Source: Callaeas wilsoni (lineage: Eukaryota > Chordata > Aves > Passeriformes > Callaeidae). Taken from it: a stretch of 64,000 bases of DNA. The DNA lies in the NCBI GenBank assembly GCA_013398955.1, contig VWPU01011633.1, positions 1-64,000 of the forward strand, read 5' to 3'. Both the position numbers and the translations under genes were made by a program. Positions 23,801 through 36,400 of this stretch are shown one piece after another. The notes under the pieces are model-generated. The model was not told the origin of the DNA, did no database searches, and saw nothing but the letters and a program-made list of their open reading frames with translations. Numbering within the stretch: position 1 is the first letter of the stretch; every line of letters begins with the position of its first letter.

Positions 23801-26299
23801 TATACAGTTTTCTGCTTACTTTCGGCCTGCTGGGTTTCCTTATTAGCTGTATGTAATAAAATATTAACGTAGATTTTATTTTAGATGTTTTTTGTTTATT
23901 TGTAGTTCTGCTTTGCTCACCAGAGACATGTGAAGAGTTTTAAGTTCATTGGCTGTGGTCTGGTTATTAGAAACAATTTTGTTTTAATCCTGATTTGTGC
24001 AACAACATATAAATCACCAAAGTTTTTGTGCGAAAACAGCGTGGGTTTACGAAAAAGAGTATTGGTGCTTTTTTAGGAATGAACAGATTATCCAACACAG
24101 TCTGTATCTTGACCCATTCTCTGTAATCCGTAGATTGCAGAGTATATTAAATAATGGAATTAAACATAAATAAATTTCTAGTGCTGAAATTCAGCAGTAT
24201 CTTGATATTGATTGGAATTTTTCTGCTTTATGTAAGTGGAATATTTACTCTTTCCAAAGAACCGTGGACAAAGTATTCTGCAGTATTGCTTTACATGAAT
24301 GGAACTGTGATAAAAACACAAAATTAAGTCCTCAAGACAAAATTTTGTGTTAGGTTTTAATGAAAGGTTTTTTTGCACAAACCATACTGGTTTAACATCA
24401 AACCATGTTCCTACAGTAATAGTTATTAAACAAGATTCCTGGTACGTGCACACGGCTTCCAGGTATTTGCTCTTTCAGTATAAACTTACTGAATATTCAG
24501 AAAATAATTTTCAGGAAGATTAATAGAATAAATGCTTTAAACTGTAGCAGTCTGGACATCATGAATTTGCTATTCCAGTGGTGTTTTGTGTTTCTTCAGT
24601 TTGTTTGCTGTTAATCTTGATGCTGGTGAAAAAATGTCTCTACCTGCAAAATTTCTCTTGAAACTTATTCTGTGTTAAGCTAGGCTGAGTGGCAAACACC
24701 TGTAACATAACAAAACACTTCTATTCCTTCTTCACCAGTACTCTTTCTTTTGAAAGGTACTTTTGTACCTGAGAGGGAAAAAAATGCATATATTTGCTAG
24801 CAGTGTTACACATTGCCTATGAGAAAAGGAGTTTATTGTCCGACTGACTGACGGATGCTGTGTAGACAAAGCCTGGTCAGGAAATTTTCCTGGCCAAGAT
24901 TTGAGACCAGCTCAGTTTTTATTTCCCCACAGTACTATTGATTGCTAGAGAGCTGGTATGGAGGAGTAGGTCCACAGTCCTAGAGGACTGGAGCTGCATC
25001 TTTTATATCATTTTCCAAGTGTTTTACTGGACTTAATGTGTTTAAGAAAATTTTGTGCATTTAAGAGCTCACTAAGTCGATATGCAAACACACAGAGCCA
25101 TACTGTCTGTAGCAGATACGAATTTTATTTTCTGCTGTGACACAGGAGATCAAATGGAGTATGACAGTAGGTTCTTCTTGCTTTGATACTGACAGAGAAG
25201 TCATCTGTGACCTCGCTCACATCTGAGGTGTTTCTTGGAGCTGTCTATGCAAGAATAAGCCTGAATGGAACTCAGGAGCAACATTTATAGTGGACTGGAA
25301 AATGAAAGATAGCAAGCATCTAAACTTAAAACATTCACGCACAAGGAGTGTGTTGATTTGTCCTTTCTTCTCATAGCTTTAAGACTTCTCTAGAGAGGCC
25401 CTTTCCTCTTTTTCAGATGACGGAGGTTGACAAAATTTTCTGACTTCAGGGGAAACTCATTTATATGACATAACTTATTCAAAGGAGATTGAAAGTTTAG
25501 TTAATTAGGACTGCAAGACTACCTTCATAGGGCAAAAATCTGGGCGCTGCTGTTGCTATTAAAGAACAGGCAATGATAATAGGAGCAAATGTCTGGTAGC
25601 TGAAACATGATGTGTTCAACAGAGAAGCCTGGCACTTCTGGGGAATTAGTCTGAGAAAATGGTGGACTTGACATCTGTAGATGTCTTCAGATTCAGATTG
25701 GCTAATTTTCTGTAGGATACACGTTAACCAGCAGAGTCAGTGGTTTCAAGAGAGAAGTTCAGAAGCTATCACCTGAAACTCAGTGATTGATTATGTAAGA
25801 GGCCAAAAGTAGATAACAAAACACGTCTTTCTTGTTCTAAATTCCATTATCAATGACCCTCTAAGGGATAAACTATATTGTTTTTTCTTGCACGGTTGTA
25901 GTTTCTATTAAATGTGATCTGAACACAGAAGAGGGGAAACTTCTTTCTTTACATGCTGCAGAGGGAGCATACTGAATTTCCAGTAATTCCCATACTGAAT
26001 TCCCTGAATTCCCATCTCTGATAAGTGTTTCCATGAAATTTCCAGACCAAAGCAAGAGGTGTATGTGTTGCTCTCTCTACATGAAAAAGGATAGGTTTTT
26101 TCATAAATAACACAGAATTTTTTTATCTGATACTTCTGGAAATTTCTTTGACATAATTCACAATTTTAATGGGACATTCAGGAATTAGATGTCATTAGAT
26201 GTCTAGTTAGACTGCTCAGAGTCCAGAAATACTCAGATGTGTAATAATGAAATACTGTTATTGCCAGACGACTTAGTGCTTCCTATTTAGAATTTTTTA
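20821..26299. other. AT-rich non-coding stretch
   Basis: No gene is recognised. There is an A-rich tract at about 21746-21780. A strong pyrimidine tract ends in CAG at 22800 and is followed by an open phase-0 frame to a GT at 22898 (32 codons and one base). The donor context, AG|GTTTTT, is poor, so it is not listed as an exon. Confidence 0.55.
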
Positions 26300-26390
26300 A
26301 TCGTAGAATTAGAAAATAATTTGGGTTGAAAGGGACACTTAAAGGTCACATGATGCAACCCCCTTGCAGTGAGCGGGAACATCAACATTT
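26300..26390 (-). mobile_element. CR1 LINE, short 3' end
   Basis: The plus strand reads 'atcgtagaattagaaaataa' then 'ttgggttgaaagggacac', then 'tgcaacccccttgcagtg'. This is the reverse complement of the CR1 3' UTR and tail. Only about 90 bp remain, and they are diverged. Confidence 0.8.
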
Positions 26391-26469
26391 AGTTTTTGAT
26401 TTTAGTGGTATGTGTTGCTTTTAGAAGAGATGGTGAGACAAAAAGTGAAAAATATAATTGAAATATCTA

Positions 26470-26809
26470 TCTCCAGTACTGGACTGGAGCCTGCATGAAA
26501 AATGAAGGACTATTCGTATAAGCATATAGTGACAGAACAAAGGAGAATGGTTTTAAACTGAAAGATAGTAGGTTAGGATTCAATTCTAGAAAAAAATTCT
26601 TTGCTGTAGGGGTGGTGAGGCACTGGAACAGATTGCCCAGAGAGGCTGTGGCTGGCCCATCCCTGGAAGTGTTCAAAACCAGGTTGCATGGAGCTCTGAG
26701 CAACCTGTTCTCGCGGAAGTGTCCCCGCCCATGGTGGGGGATGGAAACTAGATGGTTTTTAAGGTGCCTTTGAACCCAGCAACCTTGTGATGAGTCATAT
26801 GATTCTATA
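26470..26809 (+). mobile_element. CR1 LINE, 3' end of ORF2 and 3' UTR
   Basis: Contains the CR1 blocks 'aatggttttaaactgaaaga', 'aaattctttgctgtagg', 'ggtggtgaggcactgg', 'cagagaggctgtgg', 'ccatccctggaagtgttc', 'gagcaacctgttct' and the tail at about 26795-26808. It is an internal 3' fragment with the coding part degraded by substitutions and shifts. It is oriented away from the minus-strand CR1 stub about 80 bp to its left. The 123-codon frame on the opposite strand here is only its antisense shadow. Confidence 0.93.
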
Positions 26810-26943
26810 TGAAGATATTTATGCTTCATCTCAGTCATGTCTTAAAACTTGCTTTCCTTGTAGCATGTAGCTTTGTACCTAAAATTGAGGGATTTCAGAC
26901 GATGTTTACTCTTTATGGAATGCCACATCTTTTTTCTCTTCAG

Positions 26944-27042
26944 ATACTTGCAGTTAATGGACTGCAGATATGGTTTGCTAGATTAGTCAGAGAGAATATA
27001 AAACTAGCAAAATCAGGATCAATTTCCCCAGAGCATCAGAAG
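26944..27042 (+). CDS. Candidate internal coding exon, product unknown
   Basis: A 99-bp segment follows the acceptor TTTTTTCTCTTCAG. It holds exactly 33 codons in phase 0, including GLQIWFARLVRENIKLAK, and ends CAGAAG|GTTTCA. Entry and exit phases are both 0, compatible with the segments at 2695-2798 and 38637-38718. The donor is weak. The frame also stays open beyond it to 27083 and upstream to 26809, so it is simply part of a 91-codon open frame. I do not recognise the peptide. This is the weakest of the three exon candidates. Confidence 0.15.
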
Positions 27043-30000
27043 GTTTCACACCATTCTGCTCTAGCAGACCCAAAGAACCAGTGATAAACCCTAGGGGTAA
27101 TGCTGCCTGGAAATATTAATTGCTTCTACACATAAACTCTTAAAGGAGATACTGAGAGGAAAAAACTCTGAGGGAGTAGGTTTGGTTTCTGGATCCTGTA
27201 AGCCATCCTGTAACAGAAATGAAGAAAATCACACCAGCAGGCTTGCACCCCTCCTGCCTTTTCTGAGCTCAGTAAGAATCTATGGTATTGACTGCACATG
27301 CATGCCCATGTTGCTGTCTCCATTACAAGTTCATATACTGGTCTAGATGCCAGTTATTGCTTTGTTAGTGCTAGCAGCTGACAGAAGACACCAAATTTTG
27401 AAGGATTTTCCCTTTTTATATGCATGGGTTTGATAATTATGGTGCTTGAAATAAGAAAAATACATAGGGAAACGTGCAAGTCAGTGGCATTCATGGGAAG
27501 TAGTAAAGGGAGTACAGGTGGATGTGATGAAACTCTGTCAAAACACAGTGCCAGTCCTCTCTCAAAAGCTGTTTACTCTATTTATTTATTTTCATATATA
27601 TCTCCCTCCACACACACATTTTTTCTCTCCCTTACTAGAGCTCCATATCAAACTTAACTGCATGTTTTATGAAAACAAAAGTTAGTGTCTCTGTGGAGCA
27701 ATGAGAATGGGGGACAGACGATCAAAGCTTTTTTTCTTGCAGCTCTTTAAGCACTGCTGATAACCTGTTCTTCAGTCAGAAGTGTTGGAAAGATCCCTTG
27801 AGGATTAGATTGTGTGAAAATTCTGAGGCATGTCCTTACTTGACCAGAAGCTGATGGTTGTTCTTGGAGGTGTGTTTGGTAGCTCAAGTGCAGCTGCTCT
27901 CTCTTAAGAACTGGGTTTTCTCCCCTTGTGTTTCGTATTTTTACTTCATTGACTAATCATCTTTCCTTGTTCCCCAGAACCTGAAGCTCAGTCATTTCAT
28001 TTTTTCTCTTCACCAAAATTTTTTTGAGAAAACCAAGTAATTGTTTGAGAAAACCAAGTAAGACAAATACTTTGAAACCTACTCTTACCACTTTAAACTG
28101 TCTTTGAAAGGCTCAAGTATACTTTTTATATTAAAAAAAAAAAATCAATTTATATTTTAAAAAAATCAATTTTGCCATTGTCTTATCTTGGAAATATCTA
28201 AATTTTAATTATCTTTTAGTAAGGTAAAATGTTACTTTACTAATTTTTCTGATTTTCTCTTTCATTAAGGTAAAAGAGAAATGCTGATTGTGTGAACCAC
28301 AAAAGCTTTTATATGTTTTGCATTTTAAGCTTTTGATTTACTAGTATAATTTTGTTTTCTTTGGCCTTGTGTGTCTTATGATCTGTCAAATACTGTTTAA
28401 CTGAAAATTGTACTAATCATCATCAATTTCATTCCTTTTAAATAATAGTTATTTTTCATAAAGTTTGTTATATAGAGTTGGCAAATTTGTTGGTTTGGGT
28501 TTTTTCTTCCTTTGTCTTTTCTTGATTAGTTTTGTATTCTTGAACTCTTTGCTTTTGACAGCACACTGAAGGATTTTGACTGAGAAGCCAGTTTGGCTTT
28601 GAGGGTGTGGCATCTAAGACATGAAGCTTGTGCATTATTTGAAGACTGAGCACTTTAAGGAATGTGTAAGACTCTGCAGGGAACACCCTGAAACACCGAG
28701 GAGACTATTCCCACAGGTGCACGTTCCTCCTGGTGAAATCACTGGGATATTCTGTGCCTACGTATGACATTAACATATGTGCAACTTTTCTTAGTTCCAT
28801 ATATTAATTGGCAAGAGCTCAGAATGTACATTTTATAAATATTTACTGAGTAATTATATAAATCATACAATGTTTGGAATGTTTCTCCTAGTAGTAGCAG
28901 TCCTGCTATCAGATATCATGCTAAATAATAATGATATATCAGCAACAGAACAAAAAAAGGCTTCTGTGTGATTTTTATCTGCCTTGTTTCTTTACTTTCT
29001 TAGTTGTACATAAAATGTCTTGAGGCTGTAGACTTGTGTTATTGATGCCTGTAGAAACTTACTGAGTAATTTGTGCAGGAATTGTTTATAATTTATTCTG
29101 AAAATGCAACAGTATTATCAACCATTTTTAGAAGAGGAATTTTTTTTCTTTTTATTTCTGTCCGTAACGTAAGCTTGTTGGAGAAAGGGCAAGGCTTGCT
29201 TTTCTTCAGCTTAACTCGTTCACCAAATCTCACATTTTGACATGAGGAGAGTGCTTCTAATTAACTATGAAGGAATCTGGGTGGCTTTAAAATTAGCACT
29301 TAAAATACCATTCAAGAAATCCCCTACTAAGAGTTTCATCCTGTATATTTATATTTTATTGTTCGTTATGTGGTTGATGGTGCTCAACAGGATAGAATAT
29401 GGAACAATATGTGGCCTTGTTACCACTTTGTAGATCTCAGTGGAGTTTGAAGTTGCTGAGAGTTGAGGGCCCCATATCTGCACTATTTTCTCACTTGTAC
29501 AGCTGTTGCTAGCTGCTTCCTTTTCATTTGGAAAAATGGAGATTTAGAAATTTACATAATCTGATCTACAGTCTGTACAAACAGAATTTCAGATGCTAAT
29601 TTTCACTTGTTTGCTAATCAAAGGTTTTGAAAAGGCAATGTTAGTGTATTATTAATAACTTTAAAGTACATCCTGTTTATGAGGTAATAACCTTCTGTCA
29701 TGGGCTGAATTGACTTTGAGTTTAATTAGCTCAGAATTTGTTTAATACTGAGTTAATCAACCTTACAGTTGCTGTGGAAAAGTTTTGGGTTTGTATTTTT
29801 TTTGACTGAGCGAAGCTTCAAAAGTACAAACTAGGGAATTATGGATATGCTGTAAGAAAATAAATATATGTAATATATTTTTGAAAACCCTCAACGTATA
29901 CAACCAAAATTCACTATAAAGATTAAATTTTTATGATTGTGTCCTTTTTATAAATCCTTACTGCTTTCCAGTTTCACAATTTTATTGCTCAGCATCAGAT

Positions 30001-32164
30001 CTGAGAAAGGAAAATAAGAGAAGGAAGTGGCAATATATAGGCATATGTACGCATCCATATGTCCATAGACATATAGTGTTCATTTGATTGAACCACTGTA
30101 AAGAGTAACTTAATACATTTACAGTAGTGACATGTAACAGAAATACTTCTGTCTTATTTGAAACGGGAGCGGGTGTTACACAGTGCCAAGAGAGTATAAC
30201 TCTGTCTGTTTAGGATCTATTTGCATAACTAGCACAAGGGGTAGTGATTTAATGCATAGAAGTTTGTTATATAAATTTAAAATAATAATATTTTAATATC
30301 AATTTTTGAAACAACTTTAGGTATTTAGCAGTTCAAAAGAAAAACAATTTTGATGTTTTGTATATTTTGAAGAGAACAGCATTCTAGGATAACAGCTGGA
30401 TCTACCATTACTGCTGTCAAATGAGACAATGCTGCCAACGTGTATTTTAAAAACTACTTTTAGGTGTGATTTTTATATTCTTGAAGGCTAAGTATTCCAA
30501 CTTCACTAGACTGTTCTCAAGTTTGTAATCTTGTCATCTGGTTACTTCAGATAAAGTACCTTATGATATCAAGGACAATATCCTAGACTGGCTTATAAAT
30601 ACTGTAAAGTGCACAGGAATTTTCAGCAAGCTTCATAAGCTGTAAGAACAGGATACTTGAGGATTGCAAAATTCTCTTTTATGTCACTGAATATGAATTG
30701 CTTGAAATTATTTCAGCATGGACTAAATATGACACTTCAGAAGTTCAAACCTAACCATAGTGGCGAGGAAGCTCCATTTATCTATTCCTAAAATGTTAAT
30801 CTGAAAACAGATGCATTCTATAACAGGTCTAAAACAGAAAGGTGAAAGGGGAAAATAAGTAGTTTTTAACACCTGTGTGACTAAACCAAGCTGAAGACAT
30901 TTTTACAAATCAAGCCTCTACGTGTCATTGGTGTTTCAAGATTTGTTATCAGCCTAAGCCCCAAGTTCTTTAGCTCAAACACAAGTTACAGATACGGTAT
31001 TCAAGCTGCTTGGTACAACCTGAAAAACTGTGTGTTCTGGAGGCTGGAACAAATTATTATAATTATCTTGGTTTTAAAATGGATAATGAAATCATTAACA
31101 GTATTCCTCTTCTACTGCTTAAAAGCAGGAAAACAAAATACAAAATAGAAATGAAAAGTATTAATCATATAGACTAAATCATTTGGATCTCCTTATTGCT
31201 CCTTCCCGGTTTCTTCTGAAGTATTTACCTAAACTTTATCTGCATTACATTCTCAAAATCAGTCCTTAGAAAGACAGAATGTGGCAAGTCTTTAGCAAAC
31301 CTCTGAGAGACAAAATGCAAGAAATCTTCAAATATTTGAAAATATAAATTCTAGCATCTTGATTTGTGTGATAGAATAAAATTTAAATTAGAAATGGAAT
31401 TAATTTCTTGTAGATTGAATTTCTTTTAGTGTGCAAAAACAAAGAAGACCTGTTCATGTTCTAAGGATAAAAGAATGAAAATGTTTGCAAGTCCTATGAC
31501 TCTTTGTTGCAAAGAATCAAATCATAAGATGATTTTTAAATTTGGAGTTTTTATCTGTTAAAACCTAACAGTATCACCCAAATGTAATTTCTGGCTAAGG
31601 ACTGTGTTATGTTACCTTTAAGAATTGCATGGCTAAAGCAGCTTTCCTTGGACGTTGATGTCCTGGTAATCGCTCAGGATTTCTCATCAGCAAATATTTT
31701 CATTGCCATTTTATAAGACCTGACGTACTGGCATCCAGATACAAATTTTAGACTGTATATGTGCACGCACTCAGCTATTTCAGTCAGACCAACGTACAGT
31801 ATTATATTGAATACTTGGATAACCAGCTTAATTTATGCCTTGATGAGATACCATCATGAAGGCAAACTAAAATCCTAGGACAGGGAAGAGGGGGAGCATT
31901 GAAATTCATTTCTTGTTTCAATTCTCATTGAATTTTTTTAGTATACCTTCCAATGCTGTCAACTCTTGTCCTTCTGAGGTTACTAAAGGCATTTTCAACT
32001 TTCAAACAGTATCCGTTGTGTATATCTGAATAAAACTTACAGGTACGTAGACAAATGTTTTGACTAAATGCTCATATTTAGTCCATGTAGCTGAAACGCT
32101 TTTCTGCAGGCTTTCATTTCTTGCATGTTGTTCGAAATGCAAGAAGTATACTGGGCTTTTTGAC
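27043..32164. other. AT-rich non-coding stretch
   Basis: No gene is recognised. It includes a perfect 18-bp direct repeat at 28023-28061 and paired A-rich blocks at 28129-28175. Long stretches of unique AT-rich sequence follow. Confidence 0.55.
28023..28061. repeat. Direct repeat, two 18-bp copies, period 21
   Basis: 'tttgagaaaaccaagtaa' occurs at 28023-28040 and again at 28044-28061, a small perfect tandem duplication. Confidence 0.92.
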
Positions 32165-32626
32165 AGGCATCATCTCAAACTCTGATGAAACCCCACATAG
32201 ACAACTGCATCTAGCTCTTGGGTACGGGAAAGATAATGACCCATTGGAGCAGGTCCAGAGAAGGACCATGAGGATGACTCAAGGGATGAAACACCAGAGG
32301 GAAAGGAGACCTTATTGCGGCCTTTCAATGCTTAAAACAGGGCTTATAAGAAAGATGGGATGGGGCAAGGGGTAAACTAAAAGAGGGAAGATTCATATTA
32401 GATGTACGGATGAAAGATTTTTACAGTGAGGGTGGTGAGGCAGTAGAGCAAGTTGCTCAGAGAGATGGTGGGTGCCCCATACCTAGAAATATTCAAGGTC
32501 AGGCTGTAAATGGGTGTTTGAGCAACCTGATCTAATTGAATACGTCACTCATCATTACAGGAAGAATTGGTCTAGATGGTCTTTAAAGGTGCCTTCCAAT
32601 TCAAACTATTCCATGATTCCATGATA
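32165..32626 (+). mobile_element. CR1 LINE, ORF2 C-terminus and 3' UTR, inactive
   Basis: Blocks in CR1 order are 'ctgcatctagctcttggg', 'ttggagcaggtccagag' (frame LEQVQRR), 'gtgagggtggtgaggcag', 'cagagagatggtggg', 'gtctagatggtctttaaagg' and the tail 'ccatgattccatgata'. The coding part has deletions (the LGLFSL region is collapsed) and stops, so it is a relic. It ends about 350 bp before the older L2-like remnant in the same orientation. Confidence 0.93.
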
Positions 32627-32979
32627 GTTGTGTCTGATGTTTTAGGGAGTTCTGGTTTTGGCTTGTTAGAGTTAACTCTTATATGCTGCCTTTGGGCCAG
32701 ATAATTCGTTGGGTTGATACCAAGTTTTAATTTTCTTCTGAGGACATTTGCCAGTTAAAGCAGCAAATCCAAACTCCACTTTTGTTGTCTGTATCAGTTC
32801 CCTGAAAAATATTAAAATATAAGTTATGTTGATTTTTTGGAGTTAAATTCAAGTAAAATGAAGGGTTTTCATTCTGTGGCTCTAGCTATAAGTTTAACGC
32901 CACCTCAGTTTTTGATGTAGCTTTTATGTCTATATATTATTCACAACACAGGATTACCACTTCAGCATCCATATTTCTG

Positions 32980-33490
32980 TTGGAATTTGAAGTGTCCTTT
33001 AAATATCACATTGGGCAGATTATTAAGACTTCCTACTGTCATTTGAAAGATGAAACCATACTTTGTCCGTATTTATCCTTGTCTGTTTATGAGAAGCTGG
33101 CTCAGGGTTTTATCTCCTCCAAGCTAGACAACTCTAATGCTTTGCTCACTGGCCTGCCAAGTGGTCTCATTACCAAGCTTGAGCAAAATTCTTTTGCCAG
33201 AGAAGTATATCTTGCAAAAAGAGACAGAATATCTCCCTAATCCTAGCATCACTGCACTGACTACTCAGAAACAAAGGATTGATTGTGAAGTTGACCTGTC
33301 AGCCCCTTCATGGTCAAGGTCCTGAATATATCTCCAGATTTAATTTTGAGATATATTGCTTCCAGGCCTCTGTGCTCTTCAGTGCCCTCTTAGTGCAAGT
33401 TCCAATTACAAAACTACAAACCTTGCGTGATGGAGGATTTTACCATTATGCCCAAAAGCTAAGGAATAAGCTGCCTTTCTCAGTTTAGGA
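32980..33490 (+). mobile_element. Ancient L2-type LINE remnant, end of reverse transcriptase
   Basis: The translated pieces follow the order of the L2-clade ORF2 C-terminal region. A first frame (32980-33238) has a HLKDE-like block, EKLAQGFISSKLDNSNALL and GLPSGLITKL, comparable with the family's FI-SRLDYCNALL-GLP core. After a stop and a shift comes QRIDCEVDL. A third frame from about 33285 has PLHGQGPEYIS, LLVQVP, KLQTLRDG and KLRNKLP, matching the family's LHGL-PEYIS, R-KT-GDRAFS and LWN-LP blocks. There are at least two frameshifts. It is clearly distinct from the CR1 copies here. L2 pieces in bird genomes are old and scarce, so this is probably the oldest readable insertion in the window. 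No 3' tail is recognised. Confidence 0.72.
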
Positions 33491-36400
33491 AGCTCATGCT
33501 CTTTGCTTAAATCTCCTCTTCTGAAGATTTCGTTGCCTGTCTTTTTCCTTTTTTATTGAGTAACATTTTATACACCATAACTCAAGTCATTTGGGGACTG
33601 TAATATATTCTATGCTGCTATGCAGAATTAAGTGGTAATTGTAGTGTTAAGCAGAGCTACTTACGATTTTTTTCATTGGTTGGAAAACAACTTTTAAAAA
33701 GAAATAATTTTTGTCAAAAGACAAAGCAGTTAATAGAAAAAGATTTTTAGATAAATCTAAAAATTTTTAGGAGAAAAAGCAAAAAGGAGTGCCTCAATTA
33801 CTGCAACCTTCAGTATCCAATAACTGGTTGCGTATTTGGATTTGGAAAGCTCAGAGCCAAATTTAGCTATCTTCCCTTTACTGAAATATTTTAATTATCA
33901 AGCTGTTGGCAACTCTGGATTGAGACTTTCTAAGTCACTTCTATGATGAATATGTTGTTCATATAACTAAGATTAATTGATGCTTAGGCCTGAAATTAGA
34001 TCTGATACATCTAGCTATAGACCATATGCTGTTCTAGGGTAAATATCTGTATTTTACCTCCTTGTTTTATCGCCAAAGAAAACAGAAAATATTCTATTTT
34101 TCATCTCAGCATGGAAGGAACAAAAATTTTTAATCGCTTCTTGAAATTTGTGTTACTTCATTTTCACGTAAAAAGATTGATTTATTTGCCAATGGTCCTC
34201 TGCAGAAAAAGTGTATTGTTTTAATGTTGAAATTAAACACTAGAAATTAAATTGTTAATATTAAAATAGTTTAACTCCTCCAAAGTGGATAAATGTCATT
34301 GTCAAAACAAATTACCTTTGTAACAACCGTATAATAAATTGATAGAAAGTGGGTAAGATGATATTTCTTAAGAGACAGAGAAACATGGACTGTAATATAT
34401 AATAGAGTAATATAGACAGAAAATGATGACAACCTGGATGAGACTTTTAGCTATTTGGATCTTGGAGATCTCGTACAGAAAGAATGGGCAAGATTTAGGT
34501 ATAAGCTGAATGTGACAGCTTGTAAAAAGACATGCTGAAGCAGCCATTAGAGAGGTGGAGGAAGAGTTAGGTTGATGCAGTAATGGAAAAAGTGAGAGGG
34601 TGAAAGGGAAGAGAAAGCTATGGAAAAAAAATGGTCTGTGTTGAAGAGATAGTAGGGTGTGGAGATAGACTGCTGCCTGTGGAGGGATTAGGGACTCTGG
34701 TGAGGAAAGCTATAGTGAATGCATTTGTGGAAGTAAAATGGAGATTGTCTAGATGGGAGAGAAACTCTAACGGCTATTTTACATCAGAGATTCCATGCTT
34801 TCTTTGCATGTTTGATGCATCACCTAATAGACAAACTGGGAGTTCAACAGAAATGAGCAGGTCACTGCTCAGTTTTGGTGGGAGAGATGGGAGATGACAG
34901 ATAGTCCTTCTCCCTCCTCCCAGTGGGTGCTGCTTGGATTTGTGCTGAGCTAACTACAACAGCTGTACCTGCTGGTGTCTACAGGCTAGGCCTTGTCAGG
35001 ATATGACTATTTGGCTCAGTTTGTTGTCATCAACAGTGTTTTTTGTTTGAACAGCTTATTAATAGCCTTAGATGTACTTTATAGCAGCAACAGATTCTGT
35101 ACAGCTGCAGCCTCTACCAAAGGTAAGAGTTTAAAAGATTATGTAGTGCCCAGGTGAGTGATGAGGAGACACAGACGAAGACACAGCTCCATGTTTAAGT
35201 AGACCTACAGGAAGGCTTTTGCAGTATCTAAAATTTTTTGGCAGTGCTTATGTGAAGGCTAAAAGGGTTAAATTATTCATATTAAAAATTATGTAATATT
35301 TGCATATTTAAACGTATGTAGTTTTTTGATATGAAAAATACATGGTTTTTTCCACTGTGTCAGGAAATAAAGGAAGGAGTGTATGACTATAGGGGGAAAA
35401 AAAGGGAGACATTTCAGTGACGTATCTGTTTCTGTTAAACTTGGTTGGCTGATGTTTATGTAGAATTTCCTTAGTCATTTTATATGCTAATGTCAAATCA
35501 AATTTCTTGCTGGATGTTAGAGATTGGTTAAGACTTTTTTTCTACAAATTAGTAATTATTTGTAAAATAAATAGTAGCTGTTACCTTTTCGCTAGAAAAG
35601 GCAAGAGAGTAGAGGAGGAAATTAGATATTAGAGTGGAATGGAAAATGGAAATGTTTGTGCTTCTTCAAAATAACTGAATATATTACCTTCAAAGAACTT
35701 AACTGAATGTTAACTGTACTTTAGTATATGTAAGCACTATTAGAGCATACAAATATGACTTAACGTAAGAAGTTCTACCATCATAATATTTTTCTTTCAC
35801 CTGAGCTTCTAACAGGTTACTTTCTTTTCCTTTGTGGATTAGAAAGAAAATATTGTAACATAGGAGGTATTAGCAGTCTTTTGTCACTTAAATAAATGCA
35901 AAATTTATGCAAATTAAAACAACATGTATAGTTCATATAAACTCATTCATTTCAATTTATAGGTATTTAAGGTGGAATTGAAATGTTAAAATTTTACAGA
36001 AATCTTTGTGTAATAGTTCTATAAAATGAAGCTGTTCTTAGTTTAGTTTTGCAATGTGGCCATTTGGGTACTACAGGTAGTATTAAAACTTTCTTTAAGC
36101 AAAAAAAGATGATGCTGATTCTTTTGTTGTTGGACTGTTCAAAGTTCAACCATAATGAAAACAAGCATTCTGATATTTTAAGGGAATGGTTGTAAAGAAA
36201 GAGGTTGATCTTATTGTCAGTTCTGTTGTATGAGACATGTTGGAGAGCTGACCTTTTGCAGCTTGTTCACAAGGTTTCATCATCTCTTCTGAAACAATGA
36301 CTTTTTGTGTGGATTTCTTTAGCTTTACTGCCCTTACACACATAGTTGTTTCTAAAGTGTTTTATTTTTATGTATCAAAAACTTCAATCCAGAAATTTCC

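Noticed and set aside
26467..26838. 123-codon minus-strand frame
   Set aside because: Antisense shadow of the plus-strand CR1 at 26470-26809.
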